Shown: positions 15,846-25,284, counted from the first letter of the stretch. The stretch is 64,000 nt of DNA from Chloroflexi bacterium 54-19 (GCA_001898225.1 MKTJ01000058.1:1-64000); one strand, 5' to 3'. Numbers and translations: made by a program. Notes: generated by a model not told the origin, from the sequence alone.

Positions 15846-17552
15846 TTATTTGGAAAAATCGGTATTGATAAAGTTGCGCGGGTCGGTGATGATACCGTTC
15901 ACGCGCACTTCCCAGTGGAGGTGGGCCCCGGTTGAACGCCCGGTGCTGCCGACCTGTCCGACCACGTCCCCGGCCTGGAGTTGCTGGCCGACTTTCACAT
16001 TAATTGCTGACATATGAAAATAATAGCTGGTAATCCCCATGCCGTGGTCAACCGCGACCGCGTTTCCCCGCGCCTGAAGCAGCCCCGTATAAACCACCGT
16101 CCCGCTGGCTGCGACATGGATATTAGCTCCTTCCGTCCCGCTATTGGGAGCAAGGTCCAGGCCGCCATGGAAATAAAGGGTATCCAGTTTGCCGTTATAG
16201 GTCCGGCGCTGGGCAAAATTGGTGGTCAGGGTCCAGGGCACTTCAAGCGGATAGCTCCAGGCGCCCTGCCAGAGGAATTTAGGCGTAAAGATGTTATAAG
16301 CCCCGGCCAGTTGGGTATCGTCATACTCATCGGCCTGGTGGTCGGCCAGGGCATCGAGGCTACCTTCCAGGGCCAGGTCCTGGGTACCGTAATCGTGAGC
16401 GTTAACCTGGACGGAGCGAATAAGGGCGCGGGACACACCGTTTTTATCGGTAAAAGTCAGCGTCAACGGATATGCCTGGGGGTCGAGGCCGGGGTCTATC
16501 CCCTGGAAGGCCCGGAGAACCGGAGAGTCCGACCCCGCCAGTTTGAGCGAAGCGAATTTCAAGGCGGTCGAGCCAAATTTACCCTGCAAATCGGTCGGGG
16601 ACCAGCCTGCCGAGTTGGAAAGCTGGACCAGCAGAGTCCCGCCCTGGATAATCGCCAGGTTGGGCGGCAAGTTGAGGTGTAAATCAAACTTCTGAGGGGC
16701 AGGCCAACCCTCCGCCGCCACCAGCAGGTCTCCGCTATTGCTGTAATTGACGGCTTTGGTAGCAGGATTGGCTTCGAGACGACCTCGCTCGAAATACTGG
16801 ACGCTCAGGCCGTCCTGGTCGAATGCCTGGCTGATAGGATAGCCCAGGAACTTTATCAGCCCCTGGCCAAACCAGAAAGATTTGAAAGGTTCGGCCAGGG
16901 TGTGGCCGGTTTCGGGAATAAATTCTTCAGCGGTGGTATCTGCCGGTTTGGCGACCTGGGCAAAGGCCGCGTTTGCACCGATTAGCTTCTGGGCCTGGGC
17001 CAGGTCGCGTCCCAGGAAGCCGAGGGTAATTTCACCGGGTTTTCCGGCCTGGTCGGGATGGTATTCCAGTAGGGCCTGTTCGAAAAGCTGCACCTGTAAA
17101 CCGTCCTGGGTATAAACCTCGCTGAGCGGGTTGCCAAAGACCGGGTAGCCGCCAAGTTTCTGCCAGTATGCCAGGAACGGCGCTTTTATAAAGTGGCCAG
17201 TCTCACCGACATAGAGCGAATCGGGGCTGGTGGCAGACGGAGGTGGTAAAGCCTGGGTAGGAGCCTGGGCCAGTCCAGGGGTCTGGCTGGATGGGGTGGC
17301 TGCAACAGTCGGGACACCGGGAATGACGTTGCCCTGGGTGCCACCGGTCGGGCTGGGGGTCGCTTTATTAGCATCACCGGAAGCGGTCGAACCGGGCGTC
17401 AGGGTCGTGGAAGGAGTGGTACCAGGGCTGGTTTCGCCGGGTAGGGTGGTGGCGTCACCGCCACAGGCGGTCAGGACAAACGAAAAAAGGAGCAGGAGAA
17501 GCAATAAAACCGGCCAAATACCCGCCCGTTTCGAGTAAGGAGAGAAATTCAA
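15846..17552 (-). CDS. Secreted lipoprotein with duplicated repeat and M23 peptidase domain
   Basis: 568 aa. A hydrophobic signal (residues 12-28) ends in the lipobox LTAC (Cys30), then a Thr/Pro/Ala-rich linker runs to about 110. Two copies of a 50-residue repeat follow (about 117-167 and 214-264: ETGH..F..FW...G....LGYP.S...DGL.VQYFE), a type common in secreted Chloroflexota proteins. The C-terminal M23 domain has HGGLDL (His462, Asp466), FHM (His513) and HLHWE (His544, His546), so all zinc and catalytic residues are present. It is probably a lipid-anchored endopeptidase acting on peptidoglycan cross-bridges. Confidence 0.88.
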   Translation of the reverse strand: MNFSPYSKRAGIWPVLLLLLLLFSFVLTACGGDATTLPGETSPGTTPSTTLTPGSTASGDANKATPSPTGGTQGNVIPGVPTVAATPSSQTPGLAQAPTQALPPPSATSPDSLYVGETGHFIKAPFLAYWQKLGGYPVFGNPLSEVYTQDGLQVQLFEQALLEYHPDQAGKPGEITLGFLGRDLAQAQKLIGANAAFAQVAKPADTTAEEFIPETGHTLAEPFKSFWFGQGLIKFLGYPISQAFDQDGLSVQYFERGRLEANPATKAVNYSNSGDLLVAAEGWPAPQKFDLHLNLPPNLAIIQGGTLLVQLSNSAGWSPTDLQGKFGSTALKFASLKLAGSDSPVLRAFQGIDPGLDPQAYPLTLTFTDKNGVSRALIRSVQVNAHDYGTQDLALEGSLDALADHQADEYDDTQLAGAYNIFTPKFLWQGAWSYPLEVPWTLTTNFAQRRTYNGKLDTLYFHGGLDLAPNSGTEGANIHVAASGTVVYTGLLQARGNAVAVDHGMGITSYYFHMSAINVKVGQQLQAGDVVGQVGSTGRSTGAHLHWEVRVNGIITDPRNFINTDFSK

Positions 17553-17730
17553 TTATTAACTATCCCCATAAAACTAAGAAATTAAAAGGCGCTTAAAGAT
17601 TTACCATCTTTTCGCTATAGTACCAAGTATCAGGGTTTATCTCAACTTTTAGGTTTAAAAGAAGATTAATACCGGATAGATGGAGCAAGGGTACTCGTTC
17701 AAAGTATAAAAGAATAAATCTATGTGATGG

Positions 17731-18630
17731 TTACGCTCCGGGTGGGACCTGGTTTTCCACCCGGCGGTTTACCGGCTTACCAGTTGGCCCCATGGATAAC
17801 CTGTCACCCAGGGCATTTTTCACCGAAGTATAGAGCAAGGCCAGCAGGAAAAGCACCGTCAGGGCCACGACCACGCACGCGCCGGGGGCGAGGCCCAGGT
17901 GATAGCTCGCCAGGACACCCACCAACCCAGCTACCACAACCACCCCCACCGCGATAATCATCATCCTGACCAGGCGGTCGGTCAAAAGCCGGGCGGTCGC
18001 GCCGGGCGTAATCAGGAGGGCAATCATCAAAATGTTGCCGACAGCGGGCAGGCCGGTCACGACAGTCAGGGCCACCAGGATTAAAAAGACCAGTTTGAGC
18101 CGGCCAACCGGCAGACCGAGGGCACGGGCGGCCTGAGTATCGAAACTGACCAGGAGCAATTCTTTGCGGATTAAGAAAATTAGGCCCAGGACCAACAGAC
18201 TCACAAGCAGGGTGTTGAGGACATCGTTCCAACCGACCCCGAACAACTGGCCGAACAGGAAATTATCCAGGCTGCCGGTGCTGGCCCGTTTGATACCGCT
18301 CACCAGGACGATGCCGAGGCCGAAAGCCCCGATATAGAGGACGCCAATGGCAGTGCTTTCGCTGACCTGCTGGTTGCGCTCGGCCAGGCTGATGCTGACC
18401 ACAACGATAAGCCCGGCGGCCAGACCGCCCCAGAAAAGGTCGCCGCCCACCAGGTAGGCGATCACGATACCGGGAAAGACCGCGTGACCGAGGGCGTTGA
18501 CCAGAAAAGCCACCCCGCGCAACACCACGTAGGAACTGACCACCCCGCACAAAAGACCCAGCAAGAGCATTTCGAGCAAAGAACGCTGGACAAAGACCTG
18601 GTTTAAAGGGTCGGACAAAAAGTTTAACAT
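17731..18630 (-). CDS. Metal ABC transporter permease 2 (ZnuB/TroD type)
   Basis: 299 aa from the ATG at 18630. That start shares one base with the stop of the preceding permease (TGATG), so it is preferred over a longer reading with a Pro/Gly-rich extension. The ABC-3 family signature is VVSSYVVLRGVAFLVNALGHAVFPGIVIAYLVGG, with about eight or nine membrane helices. It is the last gene of the operon znuA-znuC-permease-permease, the arrangement known as troABCD/sitABCD. The two permeases probably form a heterodimer. Confidence 0.88.
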   Translation of the reverse strand: MLNFLSDPLNQVFVQRSLLEMLLLGLLCGVVSSYVVLRGVAFLVNALGHAVFPGIVIAYLVGGDLFWGGLAAGLIVVVSISLAERNQQVSESTAIGVLYIGAFGLGIVLVSGIKRASTGSLDNFLFGQLFGVGWNDVLNTLLVSLLVLGLIFLIRKELLLVSFDTQAARALGLPVGRLKLVFLILVALTVVTGLPAVGNILMIALLITPGATARLLTDRLVRMMIIAVGVVVVAGLVGVLASYHLGLAPGACVVVALTVLFLLALLYTSVKNALGDRLSMGPTGKPVNRRVENQVPPGA

Positions 18631-19574
18631 CAGGCCCGGCCCTCCGGTTGGGGTTTCTCCAGGCCGTTCTGGCTGGCCCGGCGGAGCTGGTTGCGCCACT
18701 GCCGCCACTGGCGCACCCGCACGAACAGGCCGGAATGAGGCGAGACCAGCAGGCCGATGATAAAGAAGCCCGTAGCCACTACCACGACCCCGGCGCTCCC
18801 GGCCACGTTGGCATAATAGCCAAGATAAATCCCGACCAGGCTCGAAAGCATGCCGATAACAACGGCGATGGGCATCATCAGGTAAAACCGGTTGGTAAAA
18901 AGGCGGGCCGTCGCCGAGGGCGTCACGAGGAAAGCCAGCACCAGGATGTTGCCCACGGCGGGCAGGCTGACCACCACCGTCGCGGCAATCAGGAGATACA
19001 AAAAGAGGTCGAGCCGGACAACCGGCAGCCCGGCGGCCCGCGCCATTACGGCGTCAAAGGCGCTGAAAAGAAGTTCTTTGCGGAAAAGGAAGATGGCCCC
19101 CAGGATGAGCAGCCCGACGATACCGGTCACCCACAGGTCCAGGGTGGTGATGCCTAGAATGTCGCCAAAAAGAAAGCCTTCCAGGCTGCGCCCGTAGCTG
19201 CGTTGGCTGGAAAGCAAGACTACTCCCAGGGCAAAGGCCCCTGTAAAGATAACACCGATAGAGGAGTCTTCGCTGACGCGGCGGTTGCGGGCGACCAGGG
19301 CAATTACCAGGGCTACGGCCAGGGCCGAAATAAAGGCCCCCAGGAAGAAATTCGCACCGATTAGAAAAGCGATAACCACGCCGGGGAAAATGGCGTGGGT
19401 CAGGGCGTCCACTATAAAGACCAGGCCACGCAGCACGATATAGGTGCCGACCACCCCGCCTATTACGCTGATAATAAGCAGTTCCCAGAAGGCGTTGCGG
19501 ATAAGGCTCCCGGCGTAGAGGGAGTTGAAAGGCTCAGCTAACCAGTTCCAGAGGTTGTTGAAAAAATCGGCCAT
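18630..19574 (-). CDS. Metal ABC transporter permease 1 (ZnuB/TroC type)
   Basis: 314 aa with ABC-3 features (GVVGTYIVLRGLVFIVDALTHAIFPGVVIAFLIGANFFLGAF) and eight to nine membrane segments. It starts 18 bp after the ATPase gene and its stop overlaps the next permease start. It has a C-terminal basic cytoplasmic tail. Together with the neighbouring permease it should form the channel for Zn(II) or Mn(II). Confidence 0.88.
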   Translation of the reverse strand: MADFFNNLWNWLAEPFNSLYAGSLIRNAFWELLIISVIGGVVGTYIVLRGLVFIVDALTHAIFPGVVIAFLIGANFFLGAFISALAVALVIALVARNRRVSEDSSIGVIFTGAFALGVVLLSSQRSYGRSLEGFLFGDILGITTLDLWVTGIVGLLILGAIFLFRKELLFSAFDAVMARAAGLPVVRLDLFLYLLIAATVVVSLPAVGNILVLAFLVTPSATARLFTNRFYLMMPIAVVIGMLSSLVGIYLGYYANVAGSAGVVVVATGFFIIGLLVSPHSGLFVRVRQWRQWRNQLRRASQNGLEKPQPEGRA

Positions 19575-19592
19575 CGGCTAGAACGCGTTCCT

Positions 19593-20384
19593 TTACTGGA
19601 TTATCACCGTTTGACCGTCCGGGGTGTTGCCCACCGCGACCGTCAAAACGTTGCCGCCGTAGGTTTCGGCCAGGATTTCCGGTTTGAAGACCTCCGCAGG
19701 AGGACCAAAAGCCACCAGGCGATGATTGATACAGGCGACAAGGTCGCATTCCCTGGAAGTGGCGTTGAGGTCGTGGGTCGCCATGATAATGAGCTTACCC
19801 TGGTCGCGCAGTCTTTCGAGGAGATTGATAATCACTTCCTGGCTGGTGGTATCGACACCGGTCAGGGGTTCATCGAGCAGCATGATGTCGCCTTGCTGGG
19901 CCAGGGCGCGAGCCACAAAGACACGCTGTTGCTGCCCGCCCGACAACTGGCCGATTTGACGCTGGCGGAACTCGGTCATGCCGACCTGTTCGAGGGTTTC
20001 GGCGACAATGCGGCGGTCTTCCTTGCCAGGAAACTTGACCCAGCCGATATGTTTGTAGCGGCCCATCATCACCACTTCCTCGACCGTCACCGGGAAGTCC
20101 CAGCGGACCTCGCTGCGCTGCGGCACATAAGAAATGCGCAGGCGGGCGTGGGCGAGGCTTTTCCCGGCGATACTGACGGTGCCGCCCGTTGGGACCATCC
20201 CCAGCAGACCTTTTAGCAGACTGCTTTTACCTGCGCCGTTGGGGCCAATAACCCCTACAAAACCGCTCCCCGGCAGGGTCAGGCTGACATTTTGCAAGGC
20301 CAGGACCGGGCCATAGGCCACGCTTAAATTTTCAATTTTGAGTAGAGGTGGTTGGGTCGCAACTTGCGAGCCGGTGTCCGTCAT
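19593..20384 (-). CDS. znuC: Metal ABC transporter ATP-binding protein (ZnuC/TroB type)
   Basis: About 263 aa from the ATG at 20384, chosen because GGTGA lies 7 bases upstream; an ATG at 20426 in frame is possible. Walker A is GPNGAGKSS, the signature LSGGQQQR, Walker B IMLLDEPLTGVD, and the H-loop ATHD. The SYVPQRSEVRWDFPVTVEEVVMMG segment is typical of the Mn/Zn ATPases. It lies between the binding protein and the two permeases. Confidence 0.9.
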   Translation of the reverse strand: MTDTGSQVATQPPLLKIENLSVAYGPVLALQNVSLTLPGSGFVGVIGPNGAGKSSLLKGLLGMVPTGGTVSIAGKSLAHARLRISYVPQRSEVRWDFPVTVEEVVMMGRYKHIGWVKFPGKEDRRIVAETLEQVGMTEFRQRQIGQLSGGQQQRVFVARALAQQGDIMLLDEPLTGVDTTSQEVIINLLERLRDQGKLIIMATHDLNATSRECDLVACINHRLVAFGPPAEVFKPEILAETYGGNVLTVAVGNTPDGQTVIIQ

Positions 20385-20516
20385 ACCAGTTTCACCAAAT
20401 TTCCGAGTCAATGCCAGATTCATCATAGCTTTATGCGTCCATTTTACTATAAACGGGCGACACTTGCCTCTGTGTAACAGGGCAAGCGCAGCCGGAGAAG
20501 GAGTAGGTGTTAAGGT

Positions 20517-21530
20517 TTACTGCTGAAACCCGGCGGCCATATTTTTGGCGTTGGAAAGTTCCATTTTGAGATAGGTATCGCCATCGGTGCCGGGCGCGCC
20601 GAGCGCATCGCCGTAAAGGTTGGAATAGATTTTCACCCCGGCGGCCCCGGCCACCTGCTCGGCGATTTTGGGATTGATAGTGGTCTCGGTGAAAATCACC
20701 TTGACGTTGTTATCCTTGATATTCTTGATGAGTTCGTTAATCTCCTGGGGTGTCGGCTGGGCCGCGTCGCTAAAGCTCGGAATGACCGACCCGACCACCG
20801 TAATCTGGAATTCGTCGGTGAAGTAGCCAAAGGCGTCGTGGTTGGTGACAAGCTTGCGCTTTTCGACCGGGACCGGCGCAAAAATCTGGGTAATCTGGGC
20901 CTTGAGGTCATCGAGTTGCTTCTGGTAAGCGGTAAGCTGGGACTGGTAATATTCCTTGTTGGTGGGGTCAACCTGGGTTAAACCTTTGGCGACATTAGCA
21001 ACCATAATCTTGGCGTTATCGGTCGAATGCCATATATGGGGGTCACCCTGTTTTTCTTCGTCCGAGCCATTCCCGGCCCGTAACTTGATGCCTTCGGAAG
21101 TATCAATCAAGGGGGCTTTGGTGCCGCTATTGGTAATGATTTTATCGAGCCAGTCGTCCGTACCTACACCATTCTTTACTATTAGCTGGGCGGCGGCGGC
21201 ATTCTTGGAGTCGTCGGCGGTCGGGTCGTAATCGTGCGGGTCGTCGTCCGGGCGGAGAATTGTCGTTACCTCGACCCGGTCGCCCCCGATGTTGCGGGCG
21301 AAATCGCCAAGCTGGGTGGTGGTCGCCAGGACTTTAATTTTACCAGTCGTACTGGTCACCGCGCTGTTGGTGGCAGCAGTTGTAGCAGCCCCGGAAGTGT
21401 TATTGGAGGCGGTGCTAATTGAAGCAGCGGTGGGGGCGATGGTCGAGGTAGCATCACCGCAGGCCGCCAGGCCAGTAGCCAGGAAAAGGCTTGCTAGTAA
21501 CCAGGCCAGACCAATCTTGAACTTAACCAA
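20517..21530 (-). CDS. znuA: Metal-binding lipoprotein of ABC transporter (ZnuA/TroA family)
   Basis: 337 aa. The signal peptide ends in a lipobox (LAAC, about residue 24) and an Ala/Thr/Ser-rich linker leads to the cluster A-1 fold. Candidate metal ligands are the His in DPHDYDPT, the His in DPHIWHST, the His in TNHDAFGYF and the Asp in LYGDALG. A His at the third position is typical of zinc-type proteins, where manganese-type ones usually have Glu, so zinc is favoured (inference). It is the first gene of the operon and has a Fur-family-like box 128 bp upstream. Confidence 0.9.
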   Translation of the reverse strand: MVKFKIGLAWLLASLFLATGLAACGDATSTIAPTAASISTASNNTSGAATTAATNSAVTSTTGKIKVLATTTQLGDFARNIGGDRVEVTTILRPDDDPHDYDPTADDSKNAAAAQLIVKNGVGTDDWLDKIITNSGTKAPLIDTSEGIKLRAGNGSDEEKQGDPHIWHSTDNAKIMVANVAKGLTQVDPTNKEYYQSQLTAYQKQLDDLKAQITQIFAPVPVEKRKLVTNHDAFGYFTDEFQITVVGSVIPSFSDAAQPTPQEINELIKNIKDNNVKVIFTETTINPKIAEQVAGAAGVKIYSNLYGDALGAPGTDGDTYLKMELSNAKNMAAGFQQ

Positions 21531-21657
21531 TTCTCCTTGTTTCCTTTCCCTTTGGGCAATTTTTCAAGCAAAAACTGCTTCTATAATCACGATGGATAAT
21601 TTGGAGGGCGTCCCGTGCCCAGGTTCAAGCTTCGTCGCCCGCAACCTCTATCTTTAT

Positions 21658-21672
21658 TGATAGCTATTATCA
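21658..21672. promoter_or_regulatory. Fur-family (Zur-like) box
   Basis: TGATAGCTATTATCA matches the 7-1-7 Fur-family pattern TGATAAT-N-ATTATCA at 13 of 15 positions (counting N) and lies upstream of the metal uptake operon. A weaker, partly palindromic segment (ATTGTC...ATCAAT, 21706-21724) is next to it. Zinc or manganese repression is inferred. Confidence 0.45.
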
Positions 21673-21776
21673 TTCAACGATGCAATTTTAGCAGTCTTTG
21701 TCGTAATTGTCAATGACTATCAATTGCGTTTTTTATATTTCTGCCAGATTCTCCAATTTTGAAAAAAGTCCCAGGA

Positions 21777-21839
21777 TTGTTATAACGGGGCTTGACTGTA
21801 TAATGTGTTTGAGTAATAATAGGTCTATTAGACTTATTA
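21777..21839 (+). promoter_or_regulatory. padR promoter and palindromic operator
   Basis: A -35 TTGTTA (21777-21782), 16-bp spacer and -10 TATAAT (21799-21804) are followed by a 23-bp near-perfect palindrome (21817-21839; arms TAATAGGTCTA and TAGACTTATTA, one mismatched pair). It covers the expected transcription start. This placement suits autorepression by PadR. Confidence 0.55.
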
Positions 21840-21915
21840 AGAGAAGTATTGATAGACCTGGTACAAATAAAAGGTGTTATCAATATTTGAGAAGAAGGCT
21901 TGTAAGGCGTTACCT

Positions 21916-22494
21916 ATGTACGAACTGATTATCCTGTCGCTACTAATGCGGTTGAACCGGCCCGGCTATCAAATTGCCAAAATCACTAACAGCAAAATCG
22001 GACCCTGGGCCAAGGTCAGCAACGGCACCCTCTACCCGATGATGAGCAAAATGGCCCAGGCCGGTCTTATCGAACGAGTGGCGGACCCCGACCAGACCCA
22101 GGACGACCGCAACCACACCATCTACACTATCACCCCGGCGGGCCGCCAGCGTTTCCACGAACTTATGATGGATACATCGTCGAACCTGGGCGACTATCAG
22201 AAAATCTTCCGGCTCAAAATCCCCAGCCTGAATTATTTAGCCCCCCGCGAACGCCTTTACCTGCTCAACCACTATCTAAATTATTGCCAGGCATCCATTC
22301 TGTTTCTCCAAACCGAAGCAGAAACTATGGCCCAAAAGTTCAGGGGTAAAGAAGATACCTCGCCCTATTCTCCCGAACTCGCCATAGATTTGATGCAGCA
22401 CCAGGCCCGGCAATGGCAAGCGGAATACGATTGGACCATGAAGTTACGCGCGGAAGTGGCAGCCCAACTTGAGGCGGGAACACCTGCACAATAA
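21916..22494 (+). CDS. PadR-family transcriptional regulator
   Basis: 192 aa from the ATG at 21916, where the PadR winged helix begins (MYELIILSLLMRLNRPGYQIAKITNSKIGPWAKVSNGTLYPMM); a GTG 42 bp upstream is less likely. The C-terminal helical region matches the Vir_act_alpha_C dimerisation domain. It is followed after 36 bp by an MFS exporter. The operator at 21817 suggests it controls itself and that exporter, as LmrR-type PadR proteins do. Confidence 0.9.
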   Translation: MYELIILSLLMRLNRPGYQIAKITNSKIGPWAKVSNGTLYPMMSKMAQAGLIERVADPDQTQDDRNHTIYTITPAGRQRFHELMMDTSSNLGDYQKIFRLKIPSLNYLAPRERLYLLNHYLNYCQASILFLQTEAETMAQKFRGKEDTSPYSPELAIDLMQHQARQWQAEYDWTMKLRAEVAAQLEAGTPAQ

Positions 22495-22530
22495 TTTCAA
22501 AGCGTCCATAAAAAGGAAGTATCTATCTTC

Positions 22531-24108
22531 ATGAAAAAGCTCGAATATAAGTGGCAAGTTTTGATGGTGGTCATTTTTGGCAGTTTTATGGTCATTCTCG
22601 ACTCAACGATTGTCAACGTAACCATTCCCACCTTTGAGAAAGTTTTTAACACGGATGTGAACGGCATCCAGTGGATTTTGACCGGGTACCTGCTGGCTCT
22701 CGGCATCATCACGCCCGTGGCGGGCTACCTGGCCGATAATTTTGGCATTAAAAAAGTCTATCTGCTGTCACTGGGATTCTTTGTGATAGGCTCGGCTTTG
22801 TGCGGGTTGAGCGACCTCATCCGGGATTCGAGCGGGCATCCCTATATCGCCACCCTGATTTTCTTTCGGGTCTTGCAGGGTATCGGGGGCGGCGCGACTG
22901 TGCCACTGGCGAACGCCCAACTTTTCGCAGCCTTCCCGCCCGAACAGCGCGGCCTTGCCAACGGCGTCTTCGGAGTACCACTCCTGGTGGCCCCGGCCCT
23001 CGGTCCGACCCTCGGCGGCTATATCGCCCAGTATCTTCACTGGTCGCTCATCTTTTACATCAACGTGCCGATTGGCATAATCGGGATACTGATGGGTCTG
23101 TGGCTGCTCAAACCGAGCGAAATCCGCAAATCACGGCGGTTTGACGCTCTCGGTTTTGGCGCGGCGGCGATTGGTCTGGGGTTATTGCTTTACGCGCTGT
23201 CGGAAGCAGGCAATTCAAGTTGGACCGACCCGCTGGTGCTGGTCTGCTTCGCGGTAGCGGCGGTCTTCCTGGCCTTTTTCGCCTATAACGAACTGCGGCG
23301 CGAGGATACCATTGTAGACCTGCGGCTTTTCAAGAACGTCATATTTACGCTGGGTTGTATGGTCAACTGGGCGACGGTTATCGCGCTTTTTGGCTCGGCC
23401 TTTCTGTTGCCGCTCTATCTCCAGAACGTGCGAGGGCAGAGTCCTTTCGAGGCCGGGTTGATGCTGCTGCCCCAGGCGGTCACGGCGGCAATGGCGGTAC
23501 CTTTTACCGGGCGGCTATTCGATAAAATCGGGCCGAGACCGCTGGTCGTCACCGGGCTGATAGTGCTGACGGTCACCTCCTTCTTTTTCACCCGGTTCAC
23601 GGCGAATACCGACCTGTTTATGATTGAGGTGGTGATGGCTTTGCGAGGTTTCGCGCTCGGCTGTACGGTCCAACCCTCGATAACGACGGCCATCAGCGTG
23701 ATGCAGCGCCAGGCTATCCCACGCGGTAGTTCGCTGATTAACGCGGCCCGGCAGGTAATCCAGGCGCTGGGTATCGCGGTCCTCAGTACGGTTTTCACGA
23801 CCCAGGTAGCCGGGGTGATGGGCCAGGGCCAAGCAAACCCGGCAGCAGTTCAACAGGGCTTTATCGCCGGGTTCAACGATGCCTTTATCGTGGTGCTGGT
23901 GGTAGCTATCGTGGGGGTAGTGGTGAGCTTCTTTTTGCCGGGGTGGCCGGGTAAATGGCCGCTAAAGCAACCGGGTGACCCGTCGCGCAACCAGGGCCAG
24001 GAACAAGGGCGAACTGCTAGGCCACCGGGAGGTCAGCCTGGCAACCAATTAAGCGGCCAACCGAGCGGCCAGCCGAGCGGCCAACCAAGCAAGGAAACAA
24101 ACAGTTAA
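22531..24108 (+). CDS. DHA2-family MFS multidrug exporter (EmrB/QacA type)
   Basis: 525 aa with about 14 membrane helices. It has the DHA2 motif LDSTIVNVTIPTF in helix 1 and GYLADNFGIKKVYLL between helices 2 and 3, and FRVLQGIGGG and GPTLGGYI farther along. It should export cationic or amphipathic drugs using the proton gradient. The C-terminus ends in a hydrophilic tail with GQPS-type tandem repeats (NQLSGQPSGQPSGQPS). It is co-oriented with padR. Confidence 0.9.
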   Translation: MKKLEYKWQVLMVVIFGSFMVILDSTIVNVTIPTFEKVFNTDVNGIQWILTGYLLALGIITPVAGYLADNFGIKKVYLLSLGFFVIGSALCGLSDLIRDSSGHPYIATLIFFRVLQGIGGGATVPLANAQLFAAFPPEQRGLANGVFGVPLLVAPALGPTLGGYIAQYLHWSLIFYINVPIGIIGILMGLWLLKPSEIRKSRRFDALGFGAAAIGLGLLLYALSEAGNSSWTDPLVLVCFAVAAVFLAFFAYNELRREDTIVDLRLFKNVIFTLGCMVNWATVIALFGSAFLLPLYLQNVRGQSPFEAGLMLLPQAVTAAMAVPFTGRLFDKIGPRPLVVTGLIVLTVTSFFFTRFTANTDLFMIEVVMALRGFALGCTVQPSITTAISVMQRQAIPRGSSLINAARQVIQALGIAVLSTVFTTQVAGVMGQGQANPAAVQQGFIAGFNDAFIVVLVVAIVGVVVSFFLPGWPGKWPLKQPGDPSRNQGQEQGRTARPPGGQPGNQLSGQPSGQPSGQPSKETNS

Positions 24109-24128
24109 ATCCCATAAAATAAGGATAA

Positions 24129-24166
24129 TAAAAAGGCACCTTTTGGTTGGGTGTCTTTTTATTTTT
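24129..24166. terminator. Terminator after MFS gene
   Basis: AAAAAGGCACC pairs imperfectly with GGGTGTCTTTTT, and a T-rich run follows. It lies between convergent genes. Confidence 0.65.
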
Positions 24167-24205
24167 ACGGAATGATAAAGTTAAAATCTTTTTCTGTAGC
24201 TGGAA

Positions 24206-24793
24206 TTACTTACCTGCCCGCTCATAGTGGGCAATAATCACGCCGTTCGCCAGGATCTGGTTGCTCGCCAACTGGAAAGCCCCAGGCCGGATACCCTCGT
24301 TAAAAAGACGTTTGCCTTCGCCAAGCGTGAGCGGGTGCGTCCAGATGTACATTTCATCAACCAGGTCGTTTTTGAGCAAGGTCTGAATCAGATTGCCGCT
24401 ACCCCATACCCACAGGTCCGGCCCATCCATTTCCTTGAGCTTTTTGATTTCGGAGGCTACATCGCCCGTCACGATAGACGAATTACCCCAGGATAACTCA
24501 TTTTTAGCGTGGGAAACCACATATTTTTTAGTGGTGTTAAAAGGGTTGGCGATTTGGGGCGCCGCCTCGGTGTAAGGCCAGAAGGCGGCCCAAATATCGT
24601 AAGTCTTTCTTCCCAGGAGCAGTTCAAACGGCATTTTCATGAAGCCGTTGATAATCTGATCGCCTTTTTCATCATTGAAGTTCATCTGCCAGCCGCCGTG
24701 GGTAAAGCCGCCCTCGTTATCTTCTTCCGGCGCACCAGGTCCTTGCAAAACACCGTCCATGGTTACAAAAGTCGTCGTAATGATTTTTCGCAT
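24206..24793 (-). CDS. Dihydrofolate reductase-family protein (RibD C-terminal domain)
   Basis: 195 aa of the YyaP/YwjB type: MRKIITTTFVTMDGVLQGPG, LLLGRKTYDIWAAFWP, DLWVWGSGNLIQTLL, DEMYIWTHPLTLGEGKRLF. These NADPH-binding reductases are related to RibD and DHFR, but most have no known substrate. The RibD deaminase domain is missing, so it is not a riboflavin enzyme by itself. It stands alone, with a normal family length. Confidence 0.85.
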   Translation of the reverse strand: MRKIITTTFVTMDGVLQGPGAPEEDNEGGFTHGGWQMNFNDEKGDQIINGFMKMPFELLLGRKTYDIWAAFWPYTEAAPQIANPFNTTKKYVVSHAKNELSWGNSSIVTGDVASEIKKLKEMDGPDLWVWGSGNLIQTLLKNDLVDEMYIWTHPLTLGEGKRLFNEGIRPGAFQLASNQILANGVIIAHYERAGK

Positions 24794-25284
24794 AAATTTT
24801 ATCCTCTTATTCCTTTCTCGGATAAGGTACAGCTTTATTCTGTTCCAATTTGGATTGTAGCGGGGTAACTGTCTCTGCTATTAATAATCTTGCTATGCCC
24901 GATGAAAGTGCCAGTTATACATCGGGAGATATTTTGGGGATATGTAGCTTTTATGTCCTGAAGTTTAATTTGTTTTACAGATTTTTCAAACTAAGTTAGT
25001 AATTTCCTAATATTTGAGGCCAAAATTTAGAGTAAGATTGTTATGCAAATTCTGCTAGGATTGGTCCTACTTAAAGGCTAAATCTTAAAAACCTCGAAGC
25101 AAAAGTCTATCAATTGGGGTAGGTCAGCTAAAACGCCTGCCCGCCGGGAGTCGTTATTTTCCATCAACCATATAAAAATCCAAAACTCAGCTTCAGGGAA
25201 TCTATTTTTTATTTAAGGTTAAGTAAGTAAAAGCGGCGGGCCTCCAGGTAAAAAGCCCGCCAGAGTCCAAGAAGAAGGAATGTT
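24794..25284. other. AT-rich intergenic region with two hairpins
   Basis: No credible gene. A 7-bp hairpin lies at 24898-24926 (CCCGATG/CATCGGG, 15-nt loop). A GC-rich hairpin at 25235-25261 (GGCGGGC/GCCCGCC) sits just before the moxR ribosome binding site (AAGAAGGA) and could affect its translation. A short TAGGA-TTGG-TCCTA hairpin lies at 25056-25069. Confidence 0.5.
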
